DNA of 64,000 bases from Bacillus cereus ATCC 14579 (GTDB lineage Bacteria > Bacillota > Bacilli > Bacillales > Bacillaceae_G): NCBI RefSeq assembly GCF_000007825.1, contig NC_004722.1, positions 2,396,501-2,460,500 on the forward strand, written 5' to 3'. The number at the start of each line of letters is the position of its first letter. Positions within the stretch are counted from its first letter, which is position 1. Shown here piece after piece: positions 35,578-45,135 of the stretch. The notes under the pieces are model-generated. The model was not told the origin of the DNA and searched no databases. It saw only the letters and a program-made list of their open reading frames with translations. The position numbers and the translations under genes were made by a program.

Positions 35578-37296
35578 TTGAAAAAAATTATATTTGATGA
35601 CGGATCTATTGTCTTTAAGACGGGAGATAAAGTAACAGAAGAAAAAATTAAGAGATTATATTGGGCAGCCAAGGAAGTAAAAGCACAATATCACCGTGTA
35701 ATTGGAAATGATAAAGCACTAGAACCGGGTAATGCTGATGATGTACTAACAATAGTAATTTATAATAATCCAGATGAATATCAATTAAATAGACAATTAT
35801 ATGGATATGAAACAAACAACGGTGGAATTTATATTGAAGAGAAGGGGACTTTCTTTACATATGAGCGTACGCCAAAGCAGAGTATTTATAGTTTAGAAGA
35901 GTTGTTCCGTCATGAATTCACTCATTATTTACAAGGAAGATATGAGGTTCCTAGTTTATTTGGAAGCGGAGAAATGTATCAAAATGAACGGTTAACTTGG
36001 TTCCAAGAAGGGAATGCAGAATTTTTTGCAGGATCTACACGTACAAACAATGTTGTTCCACGTAAAAGTATAATAAGTGGCTTATCATCTGATCCAGCAA
36101 GCCGTTATACAGCAAAGCAAACTTTGTTCGCCAAATATGGATCTTGGGATTTTTATAAGTATTCCTTTGCACTACAGTCTTATTTGTATAATCATCAATT
36201 TGATACATTTGATAAGCTTCAAGATTTAATCCGTGCAAACGATGTGAAAAATTATGATGCGTATCGTGAATTATTAAGCAAAAATACACAATTGAATGCA
36301 GAATATCAAGCATATATGCAGCAGTTGACTGATAATCAAGGTAAATATAATGTACATCAAGTAACAAATGATTATTTAATTCAACACGCACCAAAGCCGT
36401 TAGCTGAAGTGAAAAACGAAATTGTAGATGTAGCAAATATAAAAGATGCAAAAATTACAAAACATGAGTCGCAATTCTTTAACACATTTAGCGTGGAAGG
36501 CACGTACGTTGGTGGGATATCAAAAGGTGAGTCTGAAGATTGGAAAACGATGAGTAAACAAGTAAATCAAACTTTAGAGCAGTTATCCCAAAAAGGGTGG
36601 AGCGGTTATAAAACAGTTACAGCCTATTTTGTAAACTATCGTGTGAATGCAGCTAATCAATTTGAATATGATATTGTTTTCCATGGTGTTGCGACAGAGG
36701 AAAAAGAAAAAACGACTACTATAGTAAATATGAATGGACCATACAGCGGGATAGTAAATGAAGAAATTCAATTCCATAGCAATGGTACAACAAGTGAAAA
36801 TGGAAAAGTTATTTCTTATCTATGGAACTTTGGGGATGGTATAACAAGTACAAAAGCGAATCCTACCCACATATATGGAGAAAAAGGAACATATACTGTG
36901 GAACTAACTGTGAAAGATAGTAGAGGAAAAGAAAGTATAGAACAGACAAAAGTTACTGTAAAACAAGATCCGCAAACAGGCGGGTCCCTTGAAGAAGAGA
37001 AGATACTCCCGTTTAATACGCTTGTAAAAGGAAATCTGGTTACTCCTGATCAAACAGATGTTTATACGTTTAATGTTACAGATCCAAAAGAAGTAGAGAT
37101 TTCTGTGGTAAATGAACAAAATATTGGGATGACATGGGTACTTTATCATGAATCAGATATGCAAAATTATGTAGCTTGTGGTGAAGATGAAGGAAATACT
37201 ATAAAGGGAAAATTCGTAGCGAAACCAGGGAAATATTATCTGAATGTGCATAAATTTGATGATAAAAATGGTGAATATTCACTATTAGTAAAATAA
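35578..37296 (+). pseudogene. Microbial collagenase (M9), N-terminal half missing
   Basis: 572 codons align in order with the C-terminal part of Bacillus collagenase: peptidase domain with the zinc motif HEFTH near residue 117 and the downstream glutamate in WFQEGNAEFFAG, then a PKD domain (MNGPYSG ... SYLWNFGDG) and a C-terminal PPC-type domain (DVYTFNV ... GKYYLNVHKF). Full proteins are about 960 residues and begin with a signal peptide and an activator domain. Here both are gone: only a TTG without a ribosome site marks the start, so no secreted enzyme can be made. The part that remains is well preserved, so the loss looks recent. A good terminator follows. The function of the ancestor was extracellular collagen cleavage. 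Confidence 0.85.
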
Positions 37297-37947
37297 ATTC
37301 ATTTCCGATATGTATACGAGAGTTGTATTTTAGGAGGAGTCTGTCACGATAGGCTCCCCCTATTTTTTTATTTATAAGGATGAAACTAAGCTTCCAACCT
37401 GTGTTCCGATTGGGAGGCATACAGGTGACACTCCAGGATTTAGTACTTTTGCTGAAGTACACTTGACGGAGAACGCATGCTTGTTATCAGGTTTGAGTAA
37501 TACGAAAAGCGCTAACAGTCAGGATTCTTCTTCCATTTGGTGAAAAGGAAAAAATTTTCATGGAACAATAATTTCTCAAGTAGAATATTTTGTTATGTGG
37601 AAAATAAAGTAAAATGAATATTTACGTTATAGAAGAAGCGCTGTAAAATATTGTTTATATTAAGATTTTTTGTATATTTCAATAATTAATTCTATTGGCT
37701 TTCATTCCAATCAAAAAACTGTCATAAAAAAAGAGGGGGAAGACATTGTTTGCTAAAATTTGTTTGTAAAAGCTTTTAACCTGTTAAGAGCAATCCTAAG
37801 GTAGACTATTAATTTCTTTAATAATTTTTGCTTTCCTTTAGTACTTGGCATAATGCATTAAAAAGTTTAAATTTTGAAAGGAGAATTTGACATTTTATAT
37901 ATATAGTATTTTTTATTGTATTCCTAACCATTCAAAGAGAAGGGGAT
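37297..37947. other. Gap with terminator and a possible gene fragment
   Basis: After the terminator (37331-37369), a plus-strand frame at about 37378-37543 reads LPTCVPIGRHTGDTPGFSTF and EVHLTENACLLSGLSN before a TGA. It has no start and may be a piece of a lost gene of unknown family. The remainder is AT-rich without features I can support. Confidence 0.45.
37331..37369 (+). terminator. Terminator after the collagenase remnant
   Basis: TAGGAGGAGTCT (37331-37342) pairs at 11 of 12 positions with the segment ending near 37362, followed by seven Ts. Confidence 0.8.
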
Positions 37948-38994
37948 GTGATTAAGGTGAATAATACATATAATGAAAAGACGCATACATTGATTAAACA
38001 ATTATTAAAAAAGTTTTCACCAAAAGTTCCTGGCTTTGCATATATGGCCAGTTTTGATAGCGGAGTAACGTATAAAGGTGCAGTTGGCTTAGCTTCTATA
38101 GAGGAAAATCTACCGATAACCACAAAGAGCGTTTTTAATATCGCCTCAGTTTCTAAACAATTTACAGCGTTTTCTATATTACTCTTAGAACAAGAGGGAA
38201 GATTGAGTTTAGATGATTCAATTGTAAAGTTTGTCCCTTCTATAGGAACATATGCTGAACCAGTAACATTGAGGCATCTAATTCATCATACTGGCGGACT
38301 AGTTGATTATATGGAATTGGCTCATGCGGAAAATATTGAATTTACTGATATATTAACTGTGGAACAATCGCTAAAACACCTTAATGGTCATCAAATTGCA
38401 AGGTTCCCTGTTGGCACAAAATTTGAGTATAGCAATACAGGATATTTTTTATTGTCATTGGTGGTAGAGAAGGTAAGCGGGAAGTCTTTACGTCAGTTTG
38501 CAAAAGAACGTATTTTTGATTCTTTAAATATGAAAGACACAACAATTGTAGATTGCTACCCAACTACTATATCAATTGCTAGGGGGTATTCAAAGAATGA
38601 ACAAGGAGCATATATGGTCTATGAAAGCCCTTGGGAACATACAGGTGATGGGGCAGTTCATGCAACAGTCGAAGACCTGGTAAAGTGGGGAGAAAATTTA
38701 ACTACAGGTACCGTTGGCGGAAAAGAACTTGTTAAAAGAATGAGCGAAATAGGTCCGGAAATTTCTCCAACTAGGGAAACGATTATTGCCAATGAAGATT
38801 ATGCTTTTGGGCTAAGGCTTGCAGAAGGTTTTAACTGTCGATACTTGGAACATTCAGGTAGCTGGGCAGGTTATCGTTCATACTTCATGCGGTTTCCAAA
38901 AGAATATTTGACTGTTGTAGTACTAAGTAACTATGATGGATTTGACTCTAAAAAATATGCTAATGAAATAGCAGGAATTATTTTAGAAAAGTAA
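37948..38994 (+). CDS. Serine hydrolase of the beta-lactamase class C / esterase family
   Basis: 348 residues with the class C arrangement: SVSKQ (SxxK nucleophile) near 68-71, YSNTGY (YxN) near 155-157, and HSGSWAGY near 290, where KTG stands in true beta-lactamases. The middle TLRHLIHHTGGLVDY and FPVGTKFEYSN blocks are typical of the family. No signal peptide is present, so it is probably intracellular and acts as an esterase or peptidase rather than a resistance enzyme. The start is uncertain: GTG at 37948 is very close to AGAAGGGG, and GTG at 37957 is spaced more loosely. It is a single-gene unit with its own terminator. Confidence 0.8.
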   Translation: MIKVNNTYNEKTHTLIKQLLKKFSPKVPGFAYMASFDSGVTYKGAVGLASIEENLPITTKSVFNIASVSKQFTAFSILLLEQEGRLSLDDSIVKFVPSIGTYAEPVTLRHLIHHTGGLVDYMELAHAENIEFTDILTVEQSLKHLNGHQIARFPVGTKFEYSNTGYFLLSLVVEKVSGKSLRQFAKERIFDSLNMKDTTIVDCYPTTISIARGYSKNEQGAYMVYESPWEHTGDGAVHATVEDLVKWGENLTTGTVGGKELVKRMSEIGPEISPTRETIIANEDYAFGLRLAEGFNCRYLEHSGSWAGYRSYFMRFPKEYLTVVVLSNYDGFDSKKYANEIAGIILEK

Positions 38995-39069
38995 AAAATA
39001 GGGTGTAGAAGAGTATCTGGATTTGGTTAACCACACGTTGTTTTAGGGTGTAATTGATTTTGGGAACGG

Positions 39070-39102
39070 AAGGCAGGCATATATTTATGCCTGCCTTTTT
39101 TG
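39070..39102 (+). terminator. Terminator after the serine hydrolase gene
   Basis: A perfect 12-pair stem AAGGCAGGCATA/TATGCCTGCCTT with loop TATT and a T-run. Confidence 0.9.
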
Positions 39103-39141
39103 TATTAAAATGAACATAGATATTAATTTTTTTGTAAATAT

Positions 39142-39170
39142 GGAACAATGTCATTACTTACACTGTCTAT
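39142..39170 (+). promoter_or_regulatory. SigP-type promoter upstream of the lipoprotein PBP
   Basis: GGAACA (39142-39147), 17 bases, GTCTAT (39165-39170). The same two boxes at the same spacing recur before the sigma factor, the second PBP and bla1. The start codon is 74 bases downstream. Confidence 0.75.
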
Positions 39171-39243
39171 TAAGCGTTAAAACATTTTTTATTAAATAAA
39201 TTACGAAAGGAATCATCATTTTTAACTAAGGGAGAAGATTGAA

Positions 39244-41211
39244 TTGAAAAAATTATGGATGCTGCTTTTCGTTTGTTTCGCAGTTTTGTTGGTAGGATGT
39301 AATAAAAACGAACCACCAAAACAAGCATTTGAAGAATATATCAATTTATGGAATGATAGAAAATTTGCAAATATGTATGATCATTTATCAGACCATGCCA
39401 AAAAATCGATTTCTAAAAAAGAATTCACAGAAAAATATCAAAAAATCTATGAGGGGATTGGAGCTAATAATTTAAAAGTTAAAATGAAAGGAGAGAATAC
39501 GAAAGATAAAGAGCTTTTTCTTTTTGAAGTTAAGATGGATACGGATGTAGGACCAGTTTCATTCATCCATGAAGCAAAACTTGTGAAAGATAAAGAGTCT
39601 TGGGAAATAGATTGGACACCAGACTTCATCTTCCCAGGTATGAAAAAAGATTACAAAGTACGTATGCAAATAGAGCAAGGAAAACGCGGAGAAATATATG
39701 ATCGAAATGGAAAAGGGCTTGCAACGAATGGTAAAGCGACTGAGGTTGGAATTATTCCAGAGAAACTAGGCGAAACAGCAGCGCAAACGAAAGAAATAGT
39801 AGCACAATTACTTGATATGTCTATAGAAGAGGTCGAACAAAAGCTCACAGCGAAATGGATAAAACCAGACTCCTTTGTACCAATTGGCATTTTAAAAGAG
39901 GGAACCAGACAGAATGATTATATTGAATTAGAAGGAGTTTCATCTCACCCAGTAAATATTCGTACGTATCCATTAGGTGAAGCAGCGGCACACTTAACTG
40001 GATATATAGGAAAGGTGAATGCGGAGGAGTTAAAATCACTTCAAAAACAAGGTTATCAAGCAGATGATTTAGTAGGTAAGACTGGTTTAGAGAAAGTGTT
40101 AGAAAATAAATTGCGTGGTGAAAAGGGTGGACGCGTATTTATAGAAGATGAGAAGGGGAAAGAGATTAAAAACGTAGCAAAAAAAGAAGCAAAAGAAGGA
40201 GAAAATGTTACGTTAACAATTGATGCTGCAATTCAAGAAAAAATCTTTAATGAGATGAAAACTGAAGCAGGGTCTAGTGCAGCGGTCAATCCTAAAACAG
40301 GTGAAACAATCGCACTTGTAAGTAGCCCTGCTTATAATCCAAATATAATAGTTAGAGGAGCATCGAAAGCCCAACGAGAAGCATGGAGTAACGACTCGAA
40401 ACTACCAATGACGAATCGCTTTACACAAGCATTTGTACCAGGTTCCGTATTTAAAACGATCACAGGTGCAATTGGTTTGGAAACAAACACAATAAATCCG
40501 AAGGAAGAATTTAAAATTCAAGGATTGAAGTGGACAAAAGATTCATCTTGGGGAAATTACTATGTAACGCGTGTAAAGGATGCAAGTCCAATTGATTTTG
40601 ATAAGGCAATGAAGTACTCTGATAATATTTATTTTGCTCAACAAGCTTTGAAAATAGGAAAAGATCAGTATGTAAATGAACTGAAGAAATACGGTTTTCA
40701 TGAAAAATTACTAATCGAATACGAATTTCCTATTTCAATCATTGCAAGAGATGGGATAAGAAACGATATCCAACTAGCAGACACAGGCTATGGACAAGGA
40801 CAAGTATTAATGACACCACTTCATTTAGCATTAACATATGCACCGATTGTGAATGAAGGGAATATTCCGTCGCCACATCTTTTAAAAGAAGCAAAAGTAG
40901 CAGGGAATTGGAAAGAAAATGTGGTTTCTAAAAAGAATCAAGAAATATTAAAGAGTGCATTAATCAAAGTCATTAATGACCCTGATGGTGCAGGGAGAAT
41001 TGCAAAGGTTGATGGTGTAACGCTTGCTGGTAAAACTGGTACAGCAGAACTGAAAGAGTCGAAAGAAGCAGACGGAAAAGAACTGGGATGGTTCGCAGCT
41101 TTCGATGCAAATGCGCCAGACATGATTGTTACAATGATGATTGAAGATGTAAAAGGAAGAGGGGGAAGTAACGTTCCAGGTGAAAAAGTAAAACATGTAT
41201 TTCAGAAATAA
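39244..41211 (+). CDS. Lipid-anchored class B penicillin-binding protein (MecA/PBP3-like)
   Basis: 655 residues. An export signal ends in a lipobox (LLVGC, residues 15-19), so the protein is tethered to the outer face of the membrane. Residues about 25-140 resemble the MecA N-terminal (NTF2-like) domain, then a PBP dimerisation domain (RGEIYDRNGKGLATNG). The transpeptidase domain has all three motifs: S401-V-F-K404, S459-D-N461 and K597-T-G599. It should cross-link peptidoglycan and probably has low beta-lactam affinity, as in PBP2a/PbpC relatives. The TTG start follows AAGGGAGAAG. A SigP-type promoter upstream suggests induction by beta-lactams together with bla1. A terminator closes the unit. 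Confidence 0.88.
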   Translation: MKKLWMLLFVCFAVLLVGCNKNEPPKQAFEEYINLWNDRKFANMYDHLSDHAKKSISKKEFTEKYQKIYEGIGANNLKVKMKGENTKDKELFLFEVKMDTDVGPVSFIHEAKLVKDKESWEIDWTPDFIFPGMKKDYKVRMQIEQGKRGEIYDRNGKGLATNGKATEVGIIPEKLGETAAQTKEIVAQLLDMSIEEVEQKLTAKWIKPDSFVPIGILKEGTRQNDYIELEGVSSHPVNIRTYPLGEAAAHLTGYIGKVNAEELKSLQKQGYQADDLVGKTGLEKVLENKLRGEKGGRVFIEDEKGKEIKNVAKKEAKEGENVTLTIDAAIQEKIFNEMKTEAGSSAAVNPKTGETIALVSSPAYNPNIIVRGASKAQREAWSNDSKLPMTNRFTQAFVPGSVFKTITGAIGLETNTINPKEEFKIQGLKWTKDSSWGNYYVTRVKDASPIDFDKAMKYSDNIYFAQQALKIGKDQYVNELKKYGFHEKLLIEYEFPISIIARDGIRNDIQLADTGYGQGQVLMTPLHLALTYAPIVNEGNIPSPHLLKEAKVAGNWKENVVSKKNQEILKSALIKVINDPDGAGRIAKVDGVTLAGKTGTAELKESKEADGKELGWFAAFDANAPDMIVTMMIEDVKGRGGSNVPGEKVKHVFQK

Positions 41212-41306
41212 TACTTAATTATAAGGTGAATTTTTTGACTACATTTATTACATGTTTGCTTAACTCAAAGATATAAATTGGGGAAAATATAGAGCAATGA
41301 AATTTC

Positions 41307-41342
41307 AAAAAGCATTCTTTCTAATCGAGAATGCTTTTTTGT
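41307..41342 (+). terminator. Terminator after the lipoprotein PBP gene
   Basis: A perfect 12-base stem AAAAAGCATTCT/AGAATGCTTTTT with a 9-base loop. Confidence 0.85.
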
Positions 41343-41552
41343 TGCGACTTTAGAAAGTTAATACCTTATCTTAATTTTCATTTCTGAAAAGTTGGCATTG
41401 CTAATGGTAAATAGAAGAGTATAGCAAGTTGAAATGGACAAGTGGAGTGTTACGTTAAATTCAAAAAACAGATTTTCATGAGTAGAATTTTATCATTGTA
41501 TGCTTTACTTGTTTTTTAGTAGTATTATTCTGCTTGAAAAAAGATAAACAAT

Positions 41553-41581
41553 GGAACAAATGAAACTTGTATCTTGTCTAT
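41553..41581 (+). promoter_or_regulatory. SigP-type promoter of the sigma/anti-sigma operon (autoregulation)
   Basis: GGAACA (41553-41558), 17 bases, GTCTAT (41576-41581), 66 bases before the sigma factor start. It implies that the sigma factor drives its own operon. Confidence 0.75.
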
Positions 41582-41647
41582 ATATTGAAACCATAATAAA
41601 AGTGAGGGCAGTTTTTATGTTTATTCAAATAAGTTTGAGGTGTGGAA

Positions 41648-42181
41648 ATGGAACAGACGTTTATTGAAAAGTGTAATCATGATGAGCTGGACTATGTTAT
41701 AAAAGACTATTGGCAAGATGTATGGAATTATTCATTTATTATTACGAAAGATCCACACTTATCAGATGATATCACGCAAGATGTATTTATAAAGGTGTTT
41801 AAAAATTGGAATTCATTTCGAAAGGAGTCATCTATTAAAACGTGGATTTTAAAAATCACAAGAAATACGGCAATAAACTATTTGAAATCCTCCTATTTTA
41901 AAAGGATATCTTTAATAGGATTTTTTAGTGACGATAAGCAATCCCTGTCAGCAGAACAAGAATTTTTTAACCAAGAAGAGATGAATGAGGTGTGGAAGGT
42001 TGTATTAAAACTACCTAAAAAGCACCGTGAAATAATTATATTGGACGCAAAATATGAATTATCATATGAAGAAATGGCTGAAACATTAGGAGTATCCATT
42101 GGAACTGTAAAATCGAGATTAAGTAGAGCGAGAAGTAAGGTTTCAAAATTAATAGGGGAGGGTAGTAGTGATGAACAATAA
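41648..42181 (+). CDS. sigP: ECF sigma factor, SigP-like
   Basis: 177 residues, typical of ECF factors. Region 2 is seen in DYWQDVWNYSFIITKDPHLS, followed by DDITQDVFIKVFKNWNSF and IKTWILKITRNTAINYLK; region 4 helix-turn-helix in ELSYEEMAETLGVSIGTVKS followed by RLSRARSKV. The ATG at 41648 was chosen because GAGG sits seven bases upstream; a GTG two codons earlier overlaps that site. It overlaps the anti-sigma gene, which fixes their ratio. The sigma factor directs RNA polymerase to the shared GGAACA/GTCTAT promoters, including its own. Location beside a membrane anti-sigma, PBPs and bla1 supports identification with the B. cereus-group SigP that controls beta-lactamase expression. Confidence 0.88.
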   Translation: MEQTFIEKCNHDELDYVIKDYWQDVWNYSFIITKDPHLSDDITQDVFIKVFKNWNSFRKESSIKTWILKITRNTAINYLKSSYFKRISLIGFFSDDKQSLSAEQEFFNQEEMNEVWKVVLKLPKKHREIIILDAKYELSYEEMAETLGVSIGTVKSRLSRARSKVSKLIGEGSSDEQ

Positions 42182-42998
42182 ACAAAATCCTGACTGGTAT
42201 AGAAAAATAAAAAAAGGCCCAATGGAGAATCGTAAAGATGAAGAAGAATTTATTTCTAAAATAAAGCAGTCTATATACGAAAATAATGAAGTGGATTTTG
42301 TAAAACATAAAAGACCATTTCGTAAAAAAGCATTACCTATTGTAGTTGTTTTAGTTTGTACAATGTTATTTTTCATTGTTCAACAACCTTGGCTTGATGA
42401 TAATAAATCACCAGTACAAAGTAGTACTCAAATTAAGCCTAAAACAAAAGATGAGTCTGCTCAAGATCCATCATTAAAACAATTTATGAATGAACTATAT
42501 CAAAGTACGAACTCAAAAAATGAAAATGACCTGTACAAAGCGTTAAATGATGAAGTTCTATTTAAAGGGAAGAGTTATAAGAAGGATGAACTGAAGTTTG
42601 ATGAAGATATTTTTCATGAGTTGCAAGTCGCCCTTACAATGGGGGGAGAGTTTGGAAATGATACAAAGCAAGTATATAAAGTACCAAGTGGATTGACGGA
42701 AAGTAACCAACCAAAGCAAGCACATTTTATATATGCAACTGTTACTGGAAATAAAACAAAAATTTTAGCAGAACCAAAGCGAGAATCACAAGTTTTATAT
42801 GAAGTATCTAATGAAATGGTAAAAGCTTGGATTCCAGAAAAAGTGCAGAATGATGGATATATAAAAATATCGACAATTAACGGTAATACTGGATATGTAC
42901 AGAAAGAGTACATTTTAACTGATATTAAATATTCATTTATGTTCGAAAAGAATAATGAAGGTATATGGAAAATAATAAATATAGATTCTATATGGTAA
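42171..42998 (+). CDS. rsiP: Membrane anti-sigma factor, RsiP-like
   Basis: 275 residues with one membrane span (about 49-66, LPIVVVLVCTMLFFIVQQ). The cytoplasmic 48 residues would bind the sigma factor. The outside part ends in an SH3-like segment (ILAEPKRESQVLYEV ... YIKISTINGNTGYVQKEYI). In the known system such a protein holds SigP inactive and is destroyed by regulated proteolysis when beta-lactams are sensed. It overlaps the sigma gene; the ATG at 42171 was preferred to a GTG one codon earlier because of the spacing to AGGGGAGGG. A bidirectional terminator separates it from the convergent PBP gene. Confidence 0.85.
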   Translation: MNNKQNPDWYRKIKKGPMENRKDEEEFISKIKQSIYENNEVDFVKHKRPFRKKALPIVVVLVCTMLFFIVQQPWLDDNKSPVQSSTQIKPKTKDESAQDPSLKQFMNELYQSTNSKNENDLYKALNDEVLFKGKSYKKDELKFDEDIFHELQVALTMGGEFGNDTKQVYKVPSGLTESNQPKQAHFIYATVTGNKTKILAEPKRESQVLYEVSNEMVKAWIPEKVQNDGYIKISTINGNTGYVQKEYILTDIKYSFMFEKNNEGIWKIINIDSIW

Positions 42999-43033
42999 AA
43001 GAGGAAGGTTCACTTTAATGAACCTTCCTCTTT
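42998..43033. terminator. Bidirectional terminator between rsiP and the convergent PBP gene
   Basis: Perfect 15-base arms (AAAGAGGAAGGTTCA, 42998-43012, and its complement 43019-43033) around CTTTAA. It serves both genes and overlaps the end of the minus-strand one. Confidence 0.9.
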
Positions 43034-44770
43034 GTTTTTATTCTCTTTTTGAAGAGTATTCCAGTACTCTAAAATTTCTGATGTAACGAGAGCGGCAATG
43101 TTTTTTTCGGAATTACTGCCAGGAATAACGACAGAAACGGCAATTTGTGGATCTTCAGTAGGAGCATATGCAATGAAAAGAGAATGATTTATCATTCTTT
43201 CTTGCTCATTTGGAAAACCTGTAATACCTGTTTTACCTGCGACGTCAAAGGGCAACTTTTTGATTTCCTCTATATTTTGACTCATTCCACCTTGCACGAC
43301 ACTCCAAAAGTTCATCGGGTAACGATTTGAACTTTCTAAAATGGTTTTAAACTTTTTGGTTTCCTTACCATCTTGACCAATAATCGCACTTACGATTTGA
43401 GGTTTATATTTATCACCTTTACTTGCCAATGTTGCTGCATATTGAGCGAGTTGAAGAGGAGTATGCACTTCATTTCCTCCCCAAGAGGCATTTAATAAAG
43501 CAGAAATCCCATTTTCAAATTTATTAGATGGATGGAATTCATATTGTCCGTCTTCTTCAAAGGGCAAATCAATCCCGGTTTTAGAACGTAGGCCGAATTG
43601 CATTAAATAATCTGTCCATATATGTGCCACTTTTTCTATATTTCCATTATTTTGGTTGAATAAGGGCAGAGCTACTTTTGCTGTCATAAATGTGTTAGAT
43701 GAATTAATGATAGCCTGCCTCGGTGTAATCTCACCTGTTGGTGTTCCAGGTGCATTCGTAATGTTATTTTGATTATCATACTGAAAAGTACCTTTATCTA
43801 AATAAGTATCTTCGGGTTGAAAAAGTTTTTCGTTTAATCCAATTAAAATAGTAAGTGGTTTTATAGTAGAAGCCATATTTACATAAGATTCACCATACTT
43901 TAATTTTTGAATCGCTTTATTTTGCGAAAGAGATTTAATATTTTCTTTTCTAGAAGATACATGTGTATTTAATATATTTGGATCAAAAACTGTCGAGTTG
44001 ACCATAGTTAAAATCGCGCCAGTTTTTGCATCGCTCACTACAGCATAACCAGCTTTAGCATCAGGTGTTTTCTTAATTTGCGATCTTAATGCTTCTTCTG
44101 CCTTTTGCTGCAACTCAGAGTCTAAAGCTAGCCGTACATCTTTTCCTTTTTGTACTTTTTGAATGTTCCATAAGAACTTTTTATTATTCAATTTAAAAAT
44201 AAGAGTTTTACCTGGTTTTCCTTTTAAATCATTTTCATATTGCAGCTCAATCCCGCTTTTTCCAACAGCCATATGCTTTGAATTAAGGTCATTTTCTACA
44301 TACCCAATTACTTGTGAACCAATTTCGTGTTTAGGATAATATCGAATCCATTCATCTTTAATTATTACATTATTGGGTTTGTTTTTGTTTATGAATGCAA
44401 GTTCATTCTCAGTTATATCAGAGTATAACGGTATATCATTCATAGTCTGCTTTTTACAAGATTGTTGTAATTGAGATTTTATGTTCTCTGTAGAAATATC
44501 ATGTTGAAACTCGCTTGAAAATTGATTAAAAAAAGCTAATGTGCTTGATGTATCTTGTTTCGATAGCTTTTCATCATTAGAAGTGCAATATAGAGACTTA
44601 ACTTTCTTATTTGTAGCTAGTATTGCACCATTTTGATCAAAAATCTTTCCTCTTTCAGCTGAAGAAGTTGCGATAGTAATTGAAATGAAGTTGATTTTTA
44701 ATAAAATTAGTAAAATCAAACCTACAATAGAAAGAACCGCAAATAATCTCCATCTTTTTGTATGTAACAT
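43010..44770 (-). CDS. pbpP: Class B penicillin-binding protein, probable beta-lactam sensor PbpP
   Basis: 586 residues: a short basic start, a membrane anchor (about 9-28), a dimerisation region opening at SAERGKIFDQNGAIL, and a transpeptidase domain with S301-T-I-K304, S357-S-N359 and KTG near 513. All catalytic motifs are intact. It faces the sigP-rsiP operon tail to tail. I recall a report that a PBP called PbpP is needed to activate SigP in B. thuringiensis. This gene is the best candidate here because it is beside rsiP and, unlike its neighbours, has no SigP-type promoter, as expected for a constantly present sensor. The identification of the symbol is tentative; the PBP assignment is firm. 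Confidence 0.83.
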   Translation of the reverse strand: MLHTKRWRLFAVLSIVGLILLILLKINFISITIATSSAERGKIFDQNGAILATNKKVKSLYCTSNDEKLSKQDTSSTLAFFNQFSSEFQHDISTENIKSQLQQSCKKQTMNDIPLYSDITENELAFINKNKPNNVIIKDEWIRYYPKHEIGSQVIGYVENDLNSKHMAVGKSGIELQYENDLKGKPGKTLIFKLNNKKFLWNIQKVQKGKDVRLALDSELQQKAEEALRSQIKKTPDAKAGYAVVSDAKTGAILTMVNSTVFDPNILNTHVSSRKENIKSLSQNKAIQKLKYGESYVNMASTIKPLTILIGLNEKLFQPEDTYLDKGTFQYDNQNNITNAPGTPTGEITPRQAIINSSNTFMTAKVALPLFNQNNGNIEKVAHIWTDYLMQFGLRSKTGIDLPFEEDGQYEFHPSNKFENGISALLNASWGGNEVHTPLQLAQYAATLASKGDKYKPQIVSAIIGQDGKETKKFKTILESSNRYPMNFWSVVQGGMSQNIEEIKKLPFDVAGKTGITGFPNEQERMINHSLFIAYAPTEDPQIAVSVVIPGSNSEKNIAALVTSEILEYWNTLQKENKNKEEGSLK

Positions 44771-45135
44771 ATAACCCTCCCTTATGTAGCCTACTTCATC
44801 TTATATTTAATTATTTTTTTTGTAAATGTGGAACAACTGTATTGTTTAGGTTGTCTATTAAGTATTACAGCATGAAGAAAGGAATAATCAATATGAAAAG
44901 TTACTAGCAAGCCTATGTGTAAAATATAATATGAGTCACATTGCAATCGACAAAAAACAAGTGAGAAAAAAGGAAGGGAGATTTATCAATTACGCGGCTA
45001 TACAAAAAGGAATTAATACTTACAAAGATTTAGAAAAAAAGATAAGACACTATTTATAACCGAATAATGGTTTCAAATATATAGGGAACGTTTAAGTATT
45101 AGTGAGGAGTTCCGGAAGAATTATATGGAGGATTT
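44771..45135. other. Divergent intergenic region with a SigP-type promoter and a long leader
   Basis: Plus-strand promoter at 44830-44858, then about 280 bases before the PBP start. A 42-codon frame (44931-45059, MSHIAIDKKQVRKK...) lies in this leader but lacks a ribosome site. I could not find a clear minus-strand promoter for the left gene. Confidence 0.5.
44830..44858 (+). promoter_or_regulatory. SigP-type promoter upstream of the second PBP gene
   Basis: GGAACA (44830-44835), 17 bases, GTCTAT (44853-44858). The downstream bases (TAAG) also match the promoter before the lipoprotein PBP. Confidence 0.75.

Larger units (their letters stand above)
41212..41647. other. Gap holding the PBP terminator and the sigma-operon promoter
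   Basis: Apart from the terminator at 41307-41342 and the SigP-type promoter at 41553-41581 I see no coding signal in these 436 bases. Confidence 0.6.

Noticed and set aside
36035..36451. 138-codon minus-strand frame inside the collagenase remnant
   Set aside because: Overlaps conserved collagenase sequence, no ribosome site and a His/Tyr/Leu-rich shadow composition.
37378..37543. 55-codon open stretch with protein-like sequence (LPTCVPIGRHTGDTPGFSTF)
   Set aside because: No start, no ribosome site and no family I can name; mentioned in the gap entry only.
44931..45059. 42-codon frame starting MSHIAIDKK in the PBP leader
   Set aside because: No ribosome binding site; composition follows the A-rich leader. 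Kept only as a note in the leader finding.
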